DNA from: Candidatus Poribacteria bacterium
Lineage (GTDB): Bacteria; Poribacteria; WGA-4E; WGA-3G
DNA length: 64,000 bases
Assembly: GCA_026702755.1 (NCBI GenBank)
Contig: JAPPBX010000061.1
Coordinates: 57,508-121,507 of the forward strand
Direction: 5' to 3'
Part shown: positions 48,492 to 57,110 of the stretch, piece by piece
Numbering within the stretch: position 1 is the stretch's first letter
How the letters are laid out: every line of letters starts with the position of its first letter
The notes under the pieces: model-generated
Told to the model about the DNA's origin: nothing
Seen by the model: only the letters and a program-made list of their open reading frames with translations
The model's database searches: none
Position numbers and translations under genes: made by a program

Positions 48492-49757
48492 ATGCTTACC
48501 AAAGACCTACTCCGGTATAAAATTCAGAAGGGACAAATCTATCCCGAATTTGTAAAACCTACCGATCACCAACTGTTGGCAACCGCCGAACAATTAATCG
48601 CTGTCTTTGAAGCGTCACCAGATACACAACGTGCAACACTCTTGGAGTCCAGCAAGCATATTATTGATAGCACACCCGGAACACCTATAATCAAGCGTGG
48701 ACTCGAAAAACTGTTGTTAGATCGGACAGAGTTTGACACCGAACCGAATGAAGAATTAATCGCGTTTCGGCACAAACTCTTTACAGAAACAAGCCGTCTG
48801 CTTTCACAGGAGCATTTCGAGGATTACACAGACTATCAAGGCAAAGTATCACAAATAATGGCAGATGAATCGTCTACAGAAGAAGTGGAGCTGAGTGCTA
48901 AACTCTATGCAGACCTGCCGAGTTGCCAACCGGTTTTGACATTTAACACGCTTTCGGCTGAACGGTTACTTCATCGCTATAACGCGGCGCAAGTCCAAGG
49001 GTTGCTCCTCCACTGCGACACCCTCACGCTAAAACTTGCCGATTCTATGACAGCCGAACTCCGTCAACTGTTCAAGTATCTGAGATTCAACCAACTGCTC
49101 TCCACAATTCGGAAAGAGAGAACCGACGACAAAGAAATCTATCAGATTACGGTGGATGGACCGCTTAACCTCTTTTACAAAACGAAGCGTTACGGTATGA
49201 ATCTGGCGAACTTCTTCATGGCAGTGCTGCATCAACCCAAATGGGAACTCACTGCGGAGATTCAGTTCCGAAATAATCGACGTTCTCAGTTATCACTTGA
49301 TGAATCGTGCGGTATCAAACCGATCTCGCAACAATTCCTCGCCTACATCCCAGAAGACATCCAACTTTTTCAGGCGATGCTCCGTAATAAAACCGACGAT
49401 TGGCAGATCCGTCCCGGAAGCCAGTTCATGCCTTTACCGGGCGATTTCTATTGTTTCCCAGACTATCATCTCGTCCACAAAAGTGGTGTGGAGACTGCTA
49501 TCGAACTGTTTCATCCGTGGCATCAAGGACATCTTATCGCTCGACTCAATACATTCGCTGACCAAACCGACGTGTCCCTGATTCTTGGTGTTTCAAAGGA
49601 ACTGGAAAAAAATCCACTTATTGCCGAGGCACTGGAAGCATCAACATATTTTTCACAATTCGGCTTCACGTTCCGAGATGTTCCGACGATGCGCGCCTTG
49701 CTCCCAATCTTGAATTCACTCGTGTCGGACGGTAACGAGGCAAAATCTGAAAAATGA
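48492..49757 (+). CDS. Bax1-like DUF790 nuclease
   Basis: 421 residues, starting MLTKDLLRYKIQKGQIYPEFVKPTDHQLLATAEQLI, which is the DUF790 N-terminus; a longer reading back to 48276 would overlap the helicase and is rejected. The C-terminal nuclease-like region has YCFPDYHLVHKSGVETAIELFHPWHQGHL, with the D...E-x-E pattern of Bax1. Bax1 binds XPB and cuts DNA next to lesions. The gene pair order helicase-Bax1 is the one known from archaea. It ends in ATGA with the next gene. Confidence 0.85.
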   Translation: MLTKDLLRYKIQKGQIYPEFVKPTDHQLLATAEQLIAVFEASPDTQRATLLESSKHIIDSTPGTPIIKRGLEKLLLDRTEFDTEPNEELIAFRHKLFTETSRLLSQEHFEDYTDYQGKVSQIMADESSTEEVELSAKLYADLPSCQPVLTFNTLSAERLLHRYNAAQVQGLLLHCDTLTLKLADSMTAELRQLFKYLRFNQLLSTIRKERTDDKEIYQITVDGPLNLFYKTKRYGMNLANFFMAVLHQPKWELTAEIQFRNNRRSQLSLDESCGIKPISQQFLAYIPEDIQLFQAMLRNKTDDWQIRPGSQFMPLPGDFYCFPDYHLVHKSGVETAIELFHPWHQGHLIARLNTFADQTDVSLILGVSKELEKNPLIAEALEASTYFSQFGFTFRDVPTMRALLPILNSLVSDGNEAKSEK

Positions 49758-51049
49758 ACACCGCAGAATTAAATTCTAACCTAACCGCAACACCAAATGA
49801 GGTAGGACTTTCAGCGGAACGGCTTGAGTGCATCTTCACCACCACGCAGCAGTTTATTGATGAAGAACGACTCGCTGGCGCGGTCACGGTTGTGGCACGG
49901 CGGGGTAAGGTAGCGCACTTCAAAGCACACGGTATGATGGACGTTGCAGCGAACAAACCGATGCAAACAGATACTATTTTCCGTATCTACTCAATGACCA
50001 AACCGATCGCTGCAGTGGCAGTAATGATGCTCTGTGCGGAAGGGAAACTACAACTCGATGCACCGGTTTCCGTGTACCTCCCCGAATTAGGTGGGTTGAA
50101 AGTCGCCTTGGATTCAGATGCTGATACACTCACGTTGGTTGAAGCAGATCGGGATATGACCGTCAGAGATTTGATACGTCACACCTCCGGATTGCCCGGT
50201 GCTGCCCGATACATGGCAGGGCAAACTGCCGTAGATAAATGCTACCGAGAGGAGGGTTTACATCTCCTACATGAATGCAACTTACAGGAAATGGTTGAGC
50301 GACTCGGCAGGATTCCACTGTTATATCAACCTGGAACAAAATGGCATTACAGCATCGCTGCAGACGTTTTAGGACGGCTGATTGAGGTGGTTTCTGATCA
50401 GCCTTTCGATGTGTTCTTAGCCGAGCAGATCTTCCAACCGTTGGGTATGGTAGATACCGGATTTTACGTCCCGCCAGAGAAAATTGACAGATTTGCGCGG
50501 ATGTATGGTCCAAAGCCGGACGGAGACTTGCAGACTATTGACGCACCGGAGGGCGGAACGGGTCACGTATCCAAAAATAGTTTTACAGAGAAACCAAAAT
50601 TCTTATCCGCTGGTGGCGGTTTGGTCTCTACTGCTGCTGACTTTGCCCGGTTTTGTCTGATGCTTTCAGGTAAAGGCACACTCGCTGGAAAACGGTTAAT
50701 AACAGCAGAGTCCGTGGAATTGATGACACGCAACCATCTATCAGAACATCTGATACCGCTCGACAAAAAACCGGATAAACGTTATGCTGGACTCGGTTTT
50801 GGACTGGGTGTCTCGGTGCGTGTGCAGAAGACAGATTGGGTGCCTGCCTCCCAAGTCGGCGAATACGGTTGGATCGGTGGAGCAAGCACAGAATTCTGGA
50901 TTTCGCCGCGAGATGAATTGGTAGTAATCACACTTGCGCAGCACATTCCTTTTTCCGAACTGAGTGAAAGGGTCAAGCCACTCGTTTACGACGCAATTTT
51001 AGAAGAAACGCCTGATGTACACCTTACCTTTCACCGCGAGGCAAACTAA
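49754..51049 (+). CDS. Beta-lactamase family serine hydrolase
   Basis: 431 residues of the class C beta-lactamase/esterase family. The catalytic S-x-x-K is in IFRIYSMTKPIAAVAVMML near residue 80; the second motif Y-x-x is in WHYSIAADVLGRLIEVVSD near 200; the distal motif is probably W-I-G-G-A-S near 376. There is no signal peptide, so it is probably an intracellular esterase or peptidase rather than a resistance enzyme. The start overlaps the Bax1-like stop by four bases (ATGA), so expression is coupled although the link in function is not clear. Confidence 0.88.
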   Translation: MNTAELNSNLTATPNEVGLSAERLECIFTTTQQFIDEERLAGAVTVVARRGKVAHFKAHGMMDVAANKPMQTDTIFRIYSMTKPIAAVAVMMLCAEGKLQLDAPVSVYLPELGGLKVALDSDADTLTLVEADRDMTVRDLIRHTSGLPGAARYMAGQTAVDKCYREEGLHLLHECNLQEMVERLGRIPLLYQPGTKWHYSIAADVLGRLIEVVSDQPFDVFLAEQIFQPLGMVDTGFYVPPEKIDRFARMYGPKPDGDLQTIDAPEGGTGHVSKNSFTEKPKFLSAGGGLVSTAADFARFCLMLSGKGTLAGKRLITAESVELMTRNHLSEHLIPLDKKPDKRYAGLGFGLGVSVRVQKTDWVPASQVGEYGWIGGASTEFWISPRDELVVITLAQHIPFSELSERVKPLVYDAILEETPDVHLTFHREAN

Positions 51050-51053
51050 AGAC

Positions 51054-51067
51054 TGATAACCGACAAT
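51054..51067. repeat. Degenerate heptamer repeat
   Basis: TGATAAC followed by CGACAAT, two units of the heptamer found in a cleaner run at 54089-54116, directly after the beta-lactamase-family gene. Confidence 0.4.
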
Positions 51068-51076
51068 CACTAAAAC

Positions 51077-52531
51077 ATGATTATCAAAAACAATCCTGAA
51101 CACATAAGCACAGACGAGATTGTCCTGTTTCCTTTCGATGACTACAGCATTCCGTTCCAACACGGTGTTCGGTTACACCTCGTGCCTTACAGAGCCGGTG
51201 TTGATCGCACCCAAATTGTGCTCCATCCCGGTCCTCTCGGTGCACCAGACAGTTCCCGTGTTATCTACTATGGATCTGTCCAGCGTGTTGGCGACGAACT
51301 CTGGATGTGGTACTTAGCACAAGGCGATGACGATAGTTGGCACCATCGGGTCTGCTTCGCAAAGAGTCATGATGGATACAACTGGGAGAAACCAGAACTC
51401 GGACTGGTAGAATATAACGGCTCAACCCGAAACAATCTCGTGGACATACAAGGCGGACAATACCACATTCAAGCGTGTGTCGTGTATTATGAACCGGATG
51501 ACCCCGATCCTGCGCGTCGGTTCAAAGCCATCATTGAAACCTCCAAATATACCCCAAAATTCGCAGTTATGTTCAGTGAAGACGGACTCCGATGGCACGA
51601 GGCTGAACGGCATCCAAACCCACCATCCTGTGAAATGTCCGGTCTCACGAAATTCAACAGCTGCTACTATCTAACTGCACATGGCGGTAGCCATATAGGG
51701 CCCACACGACAGATGGTAATATATGCCTCTTACGACTTTGAACACTGGATCGAAGCCTCATGTTTGGGTTTTCGGCGGGGTAACATCCCACCAAGACCCG
51801 TGGTATACGGTGCACACCAAGGCGAACAGGTACACCTCGGTGCAGCACTGTGGAACCGCGGGAATGTGATTCTTGGTCTTTATGGGCAGTGGCACGGACC
51901 GGAAAATAACGATCGCCGACATGTGACAATGGATCTCGGGTTAGTTGTCAGCAACGACGCGCTTCACTACCGAGAGCCGATTCCAGATTTTCAGATGGTA
52001 GAGGCAGCGGAGGACGACTTTGAACATTTACCGACACCGATGAATTTCAAACACGCCGCACTTATGCAGGGACAAGGCTTTGAAAACGTTGGCGACGAGA
52101 CACTCTTCTGGTATGCCCCCTGGCCAGAGCAGCTCAGCAACGGGGTCCGGATCGCAACGTGGCAGCGCGATCGACTCGGTTACTTTCAGGTAGCAGACAT
52201 GACGCGGAAAACAGCGCAGCCACCACACGTGATTTCAGCACCTATTGACCTTGAAGGACAACTTTGCACAGTGTCCTTGAACGTTGATGGATTGTCCGAG
52301 TATAGTCAGGTTACAGTTGACATCTTAGACGAACGTTTCCAACCGCTTGAAGGGTATTCCAGAGAAGACTGTCATCCTCTTACGTCAGGATTTCATGAAA
52401 AAGTGAAGTGGAAACGGGGTGAACGGGTTAAAGGAAAAGAAACGATCCGTGTTCGACTCAATTACACAGGGATTCGTCCAGAAGATCCGAAGGTTTACGC
52501 GATTTACGTGAAAAAAGCAGGGAGACCTTGA
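51077..52531 (+). CDS. Predicted beta-propeller glycoside hydrolase-like protein
   Basis: 484 residues with five beta-rich repeats typical of GH32/43/130-like five-bladed propellers: MWYLAQGDDDSWHHRVCFAKSHDGYNWEKPELGL, FKAIIETSKYTPKFAVMFSEDGLRWHEAERHP, VIYASYDFEHWIEA and LGLVVSNDALHYREPIPDF. The 'S-D-G-x-x-W' blade signatures are clear. The C-terminal part (about 395-484) looks like a beta-sandwich (CTVSLNVDGLSEYSQVTVDILD). No signal peptide is seen. Catalytic acids cannot be named with certainty. It is probably involved in breakdown of glycans. Confidence 0.72.
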   Translation: MIIKNNPEHISTDEIVLFPFDDYSIPFQHGVRLHLVPYRAGVDRTQIVLHPGPLGAPDSSRVIYYGSVQRVGDELWMWYLAQGDDDSWHHRVCFAKSHDGYNWEKPELGLVEYNGSTRNNLVDIQGGQYHIQACVVYYEPDDPDPARRFKAIIETSKYTPKFAVMFSEDGLRWHEAERHPNPPSCEMSGLTKFNSCYYLTAHGGSHIGPTRQMVIYASYDFEHWIEASCLGFRRGNIPPRPVVYGAHQGEQVHLGAALWNRGNVILGLYGQWHGPENNDRRHVTMDLGLVVSNDALHYREPIPDFQMVEAAEDDFEHLPTPMNFKHAALMQGQGFENVGDETLFWYAPWPEQLSNGVRIATWQRDRLGYFQVADMTRKTAQPPHVISAPIDLEGQLCTVSLNVDGLSEYSQVTVDILDERFQPLEGYSREDCHPLTSGFHEKVKWKRGERVKGKETIRVRLNYTGIRPEDPKVYAIYVKKAGRP

Positions 52532-52582
52532 TTTCAATCCCATCTTCTGCTAAAATGTAACGGAGAGATGGAGGGAAAAATT

Positions 52583-53122
52583 ATGACTTTTCTATATGGA
52601 CTAAACAAGTTACGCCTTTGCGCGCTACTGTTAATCACGGGTTTGATTATCTGCCTTACCGCGTGCGGTCCGAAAGCGATTCCCTATTCACAAAGTTCGG
52701 AGGCACCTGAACCGAATGCTGTCGCTGTCGCGCATTATAATTGGGGCATAGCGTATGCCGATGAAGGCAATTTCGGACAAGCCATCATGGAACTCAGCTT
52801 GGCAATCCAGAGCGAACCGGGGTGGGTAATGCCATTTTTCACATTAGGCGTTGTCTATGGCAATCAAGGAGAACTCGATCGAGCCATCCAAGCGTGGGAG
52901 CGTGCTACTCAGTTAGACGCTGATTTCGCGAAAGCACATTACAATCTCGCTGTCGCCTATTCACATAAAGCAGAGAAGGCACTCTCAATCGCCTCGTTGC
53001 GTGAGGCAATTCGTTTAGACAAGGCGGCATTTTCCTCTGCGAAAACGGAACCTGCCTTTGACAACATTCGTAACACACCGGAATTCCAAGAATTAGAGAA
53101 AGTCACTGAACCCAATGAGTAA
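52583..53122 (+). CDS. TPR-containing lipoprotein
   Basis: About 179 residues from MTFLYGLNKLRLCALLLITGLIICLTACG, where the lipobox LTAC predicts a lipid-anchored cysteine. GGAGGG eight bases before this ATG supports it over an earlier ATG at 52568. The mature part is three TPR units (AVAHYNWGIAYADEGNFGQAIMELSLAIQSEP, VYGNQGELDRAIQAWERATQLDADFAKAHYNLAVAYSH...). It is likely an envelope-located protein-interaction scaffold. It is 51 bases downstream of the beta-propeller gene and 17 before the kinase. Confidence 0.85.
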   Translation: MTFLYGLNKLRLCALLLITGLIICLTACGPKAIPYSQSSEAPEPNAVAVAHYNWGIAYADEGNFGQAIMELSLAIQSEPGWVMPFFTLGVVYGNQGELDRAIQAWERATQLDADFAKAHYNLAVAYSHKAEKALSIASLREAIRLDKAAFSSAKTEPAFDNIRNTPEFQELEKVTEPNE

Positions 53123-53139
53123 GGTCTCAGCGACAAAAT

Positions 53140-54087
53140 ATGGCACGCTACACAACCCTTTCAGCCCCAGAAGTCGCGCATATCGTCGCAAAATATCCGA
53201 TCGGAACACCGATAAAACTTGAGGAGATTGCCGGTGGATTTGGAAACAGCAACTTTAAGTTGACAACCACAGATGGTGAGTTTCTGCTCAAAATTTGCGA
53301 TGAGAAAGACTCGACAGAGCTCGACATGCAAATAGCGTTGTTGCAGCACCTCTACGTGCACGCGTACCCGACGGTGTATCCGATCCTAACGAAAGATCAG
53401 AAACCGCTTACGCATGAGACATTCGGCAGCGTAATGCTCTACCCCTTCCTGCGAGGGAAGCAACCACACCCCTCACCGAACACGCTGGCACAACTCGGCG
53501 AGGCACTGGCAAAATTGCACTGCATCCCACCCATTTCAGGGTTGCCCCGTTTTGCAATGGGAATCTCACAAATGACCCCTTTTTTTAAGGAGGTTCAAGG
53601 CACAGAATTTGCCACGCACCCGTTTGTTAAATCGCTGAAATCACAATTAGAATCAATGGAACCACAACTCACCGGATCACTCCCGACGGGGCTTCTACAT
53701 GGAGATCTCTTTTTGGACAACACCCTCTTCGACAGCGATGAAATGGTAGCAATCCTTGACTTTGAGGAGGGATGTCACGATACTTTACTAATCGATGTTG
53801 GAATGACACTCATTGGGTGCTGTTACACATCGCAGCACCAATTAAATCTTGAGGCTGCACAGCGGTTTTTAGATGCCTACAATGCCTTGCGACCTTTGAC
53901 AGAGAATGAATGGCAGTCCTTAGACTGTTTCGTTCACTACGCGGCCCTCTCTATAGCCTTTTGGCGATTCAGACAATTCAATATCCGTCGTCCAGATGTA
54001 CACCGCGCAAATACCTATAAGGAAATGATTACCCGCAGCGCCGAATGGCAGTCTTTATCTGATAGATTGTTACCCAAGTTCTCTTAA
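53140..54087 (+). CDS. Homoserine kinase type II-like (APH fold)
   Basis: 315 residues of the aminoglycoside-phosphotransferase/choline-kinase fold. Motifs: nucleotide-loop region LEEIAGGFGNSNFKLTTTDGEFLLKICD, catalytic loop LLHGDLFLDNTLFDSDEMVAILDFEEGCHD (H-G-D...N, and D of the DFG-like motif). Length and the GDLFLDN wording are typical of type II homoserine kinase (ThrB2), though other small-molecule kinases share this fold. It acts in the cytoplasm in threonine synthesis if the assignment is right. It ends just before the heptamer repeat. Confidence 0.78.
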   Translation: MARYTTLSAPEVAHIVAKYPIGTPIKLEEIAGGFGNSNFKLTTTDGEFLLKICDEKDSTELDMQIALLQHLYVHAYPTVYPILTKDQKPLTHETFGSVMLYPFLRGKQPHPSPNTLAQLGEALAKLHCIPPISGLPRFAMGISQMTPFFKEVQGTEFATHPFVKSLKSQLESMEPQLTGSLPTGLLHGDLFLDNTLFDSDEMVAILDFEEGCHDTLLIDVGMTLIGCCYTSQHQLNLEAAQRFLDAYNALRPLTENEWQSLDCFVHYAALSIAFWRFRQFNIRRPDVHRANTYKEMITRSAEWQSLSDRLLPKFS

Positions 54088-54088
54088 C

Positions 54089-54116
54089 TGACAACCGACA
54101 ACCGACAACTGACAAC
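54089..54116. repeat. Tandem heptamer repeat (TGACAAC/CGACAAC)
   Basis: Four consecutive 7-base units: TGACAAC, CGACAAC, CGACAAC, TGACAAC. It begins right after the stop codon of the kinase-like gene and ends 10 bases before the ABC-F start. Such short tandemly repeated repetitive sequences are known in cyanobacteria; copy number may vary. Confidence 0.75.
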
Positions 54117-54126
54117 TATTTGGAAT

Positions 54127-55863
54127 ATGTCTTTAATACGATTAGAACACGTCACCAAATTGTACGATCCAGACTTAATTCTGGACGATATATCGGTCGC
54201 AATCGAGCATGGCGACAGAATTGGATTAATTGGCCGTAACGGAACCGGAAAAACAACCTTAATTAAAATTATTAACGGTATGCTTGCCAATTTTAAAGGG
54301 AAAGTCGTGTCCGCGAAAGGATTGCACATCGGCTACCTTAGCCAAGAACCTGAACTTGCACGCGACTGTACCCTAAGGCAAGAGATGCTCAAAGTCTTTG
54401 AAAAACAGCGAGCACTTGAAGATAAGATGCTCCTCCTTGCGGAGGAAATGGAGACAACAGAAACACCAGATCTCTTAGCAGAATATGCTCGGATTCAGGA
54501 ACAGCACGAGAAACTCGGGGGCTACGATTACGAACACGAAATCAACCGCATTCTCGGCGGCTTAGGTTTCAGTGATATAGACTTCAATCTTCCGATTCAG
54601 GTGCTGAGCGGTGGACAAAAAAGCCGAGCAACACTTGCCAAGTTACTCCTTGAAAAGCCCGATCTACTACTTTTCGATGAACCTACGAATCACCTTGACA
54701 TCAACGGGATCGAATGGCTTGAAAACTATCTCAACATCGAATATAACGGCGCAGTCCTCGTCGTCTCTCACGATCGGTATTTTTTAGACAAGGTTGTCCG
54801 AAAGGTTTGGGAACTCGAAGAACATAAGATAAAAATTTACCGTGGGAACTACTCCAAGTATGTTGAAACCAAACAGGTCGAACAATTAGTTGGGGAACGG
54901 GAATTTAAAAGACAACAAGCGTATATTGCACACGAAGAGGAATTTATTCGTCTCAACATTGCAGGACAGCGCACACGAGAAGCACAAGGCAGACGGAAAA
55001 GACTCGCGCGATTGGAGAGAGTCGAAAAACCGAGGAGCGACGCGCCCACTCTCAAACTTAACTTTACACCTGACGCGCGCGGCGGAAACGATATCCTCCG
55101 ATGCCAAAATGTTGGCAAAACATTTGGCGACAAGGTTATTTTTACAAACCTGAATTTTGAGGTATATCGTCGCGATATTATCGGAATTATCGGGGCGAAC
55201 GGTACCGGAAAAACAACGCTCTTCCGAATGATTTTAGGTGACGAAGCACCAACACAAGGCGAAATGTGGGTAGGCCCCACGCTCAAATTCGGCTACTATA
55301 CCCAAGAATTGGAAGGACTCAACCCAGATAATGAAATCATTAACGAAATCTGGGCACTTCGACCAAAGCAGACACAGGGCGAAATACGAAACTTTTTGGC
55401 GAAATTTTTATTCTCCGGTGATGATGTATTCAAACGGATTGGGAATCTGAGTGGAGGAGAGCAAAGCCGTATCCTCCTCGCGAAACTGTTATTAGAGAAC
55501 GCGAATGTCCTACTGCTTGATGAACCGACCAACCATCTTGACATCCCAGCACGCGAGGCTTTGGAAGCAGCACTGGCAGAATACCCAGCAACGCTCTTCA
55601 TCATCTCCCACGATCGGTACCTGCTAAACAACCTTGCGACAAAATTGCTCATCTTTGATGGTAAATCCGGAGGAACTGCGGAACTTTTTGAAGGCAACTA
55701 CGCCGAGTACATAGCACAGCAGCAAAAAACCTCTCAAGCGGATCAACTACAGAACGAAGACAACCCAAAAATAGAAAATACGCAAACTGGTTCACCGAAA
55801 CGTAAGTCGAAATCAAAGCGAAAGCGGAAAATAAAAGCACAGCGTCTCGTGGGCAGCAATTAA
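54127..55863 (+). CDS. ABC-F family ATP-binding protein
   Basis: 578 residues with two ABC ATPase domains and no membrane part. Domain 1: GRNGTGKTTLIKI (Walker A), LSGGQKSRATLAKLLLE (signature), LLLFDEPTNHLDI (Walker B). Domain 2: GANGTGKTTLFRM, LSGGEQSRILLAKLLL, VLLLDEPTNHLDI. The interdomain linker contains the ABC-F-type charged segment near 250-310. It ends in a basic tail (KRKSKSKRKRKIKAQR) that may bind rRNA. ABC-F proteins act on the ribosome (Uup/EttA/Msr type); the exact role is uncertain. No strong ribosome-binding site is seen. Confidence 0.93.
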   Translation: MSLIRLEHVTKLYDPDLILDDISVAIEHGDRIGLIGRNGTGKTTLIKIINGMLANFKGKVVSAKGLHIGYLSQEPELARDCTLRQEMLKVFEKQRALEDKMLLLAEEMETTETPDLLAEYARIQEQHEKLGGYDYEHEINRILGGLGFSDIDFNLPIQVLSGGQKSRATLAKLLLEKPDLLLFDEPTNHLDINGIEWLENYLNIEYNGAVLVVSHDRYFLDKVVRKVWELEEHKIKIYRGNYSKYVETKQVEQLVGEREFKRQQAYIAHEEEFIRLNIAGQRTREAQGRRKRLARLERVEKPRSDAPTLKLNFTPDARGGNDILRCQNVGKTFGDKVIFTNLNFEVYRRDIIGIIGANGTGKTTLFRMILGDEAPTQGEMWVGPTLKFGYYTQELEGLNPDNEIINEIWALRPKQTQGEIRNFLAKFLFSGDDVFKRIGNLSGGEQSRILLAKLLLENANVLLLDEPTNHLDIPAREALEAALAEYPATLFIISHDRYLLNNLATKLLIFDGKSGGTAELFEGNYAEYIAQQQKTSQADQLQNEDNPKIENTQTGSPKRKSKSKRKRKIKAQRLVGSN

Positions 55864-55958
55864 AGAACCGCCAATTTTGTGAAAAATGCAGATAATTTCA
55901 GCAAAATACCGAATTTTCCCCAGAAAACATGCTAAAACTAACATTCTTTCATTTTAAT

Positions 55959-55987
55959 TTGACATTCAGATAAAATCCGCGTATAAT
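55959..55987 (+). promoter_or_regulatory. Consensus sigma70 promoter of the MarR-type gene
   Basis: Perfect -35 TTGACA (55959-55964), 17-base spacer, perfect -10 TATAAT (55982-55987). Just downstream, TCGT-GTAT-ACGA (55995-56006) is an inverted repeat at the likely transcription start, a natural place for an operator bound by the MarR protein itself. The leader to the ATG at 56120 is about 125 bases. Confidence 0.75.
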
Positions 55988-56119
55988 TATTACGTCGTGT
56001 ATACGATGGAAAATGTATCTGATATAGGACATATTAATTTTTTTAGATTATATCCTTAAAAAACGCTCTATACTGTCAACTTTTAACAGCAAGTTTTGAC
56101 TTGCAAACCATGCCAGATA

Positions 56120-56998
56120 ATGTCTAAAGACCAAGAATTCCACAATGAAATTGATGTCGTAATGCGTGTGATGCATCATGCGCAAGCGGCTGTCAAATCC
56201 AGGTTTATTCAGGAAGTCGTTCCCAACCGTCTGACGATTGTCCAGTTTAACGCGCTACAACACCTTCATTGGTATGGCAGCGAGGCTGGTATGTCAGTGA
56301 GTGAACTTGGTGAGCACTTGGGTCTCGCCCATAACACAACATCTGGCTTAGTGAGCCGTCTTGAACGGCACGGTTGGGTAATCCGTCGTAAATGTGAGAA
56401 GGATCGGAGACGTGCACGGATTAAACTCACGCCGCAGTCTGAACAACTTTTCCGAGAACGTGTAGAACATGCGACGAGCTTTTGGCAAAGCACCTTCGGG
56501 CAGCTATCCACGCAAGAGCAAGAAAACCTGATTGAAAGCCTGAAACGGCTGAAACAGGTGATGGCAAAACCGGTGTGGCCAAGTTACGCGCAGTTACATC
56601 CACGCGACGCAGACCACCTACAAAAACGATTTGAAGCGGATTTGGACGAACTTGCACAAGCAAAACTGAAGCTTGTCGGATTAAGATTGATCCTCGCGCA
56701 AATCGCGGAAAAGCGCAATGAACATGAACTTGCAGCGTACTTAAACCAAGCCGCCTCCGAAGAAATACGTCATACGAACCAGCTGTTAGCACGCCTTGGA
56801 TATGGTGAGAATTTCGAGAAACTACTTTCATCACTCGTTCATGAAGACAAGTTAGTTTACGAGGAATTACTCTCCTTGCTCGAGACGAATCCCCATGCCA
56901 AAGAAGATGAGGAATTGATATTCCTACAACAGATGGCTCAAGATAGCCAAAGATATAGACGTTGGTTTCGCAGTATCCATAAACAAACGAATCAGTGA
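56120..56998 (+). CDS. MarR family regulator with C-terminal ferritin-like region
   Basis: About 292 residues from MSKDQEFHNEIDVVMRVMHHAQAAV. Residues 30-135 are a MarR winged helix: VSELGEHLGLAHNTTSGLVSRLERHGWVIRRKCEKDRRRARIKLTPQ holds the recognition helix and wing. The extra C-terminal part (about 165-285) is all-helical with EIRH (Glu-x-x-His) in QAASEEIRHTNQLLARLG, as in rubrerythrin/ferritin-like diiron proteins, though the second set of ligands is not clear. Typical MarR proteins are about 150 residues, so this is an unusual fusion, perhaps sensing iron or peroxide. Confidence 0.8.
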   Translation: MSKDQEFHNEIDVVMRVMHHAQAAVKSRFIQEVVPNRLTIVQFNALQHLHWYGSEAGMSVSELGEHLGLAHNTTSGLVSRLERHGWVIRRKCEKDRRRARIKLTPQSEQLFRERVEHATSFWQSTFGQLSTQEQENLIESLKRLKQVMAKPVWPSYAQLHPRDADHLQKRFEADLDELAQAKLKLVGLRLILAQIAEKRNEHELAAYLNQAASEEIRHTNQLLARLGYGENFEKLLSSLVHEDKLVYEELLSLLETNPHAKEDEELIFLQQMAQDSQRYRRWFRSIHKQTNQ

Positions 56999-57110
56999 CT
57001 TCTATTTTGTCAACAGCCACCTGAGTTTCTGGCTTCCATTTCGATCGGCTTGAAAGCCTCACCGAAAGTCAGAACCCGCTTTCCCGGCTGATGACGCTTA
57101 AGAGGAGAAC

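Noticed and set aside
56999..57110. Possible tRNA or structured RNA before the sigma factor
   Set aside because: Short hairpins (GGCTT-GA-AAGCC) exist, but there is no cloverleaf, no T-loop GTTCRA box and no CCA-type end.
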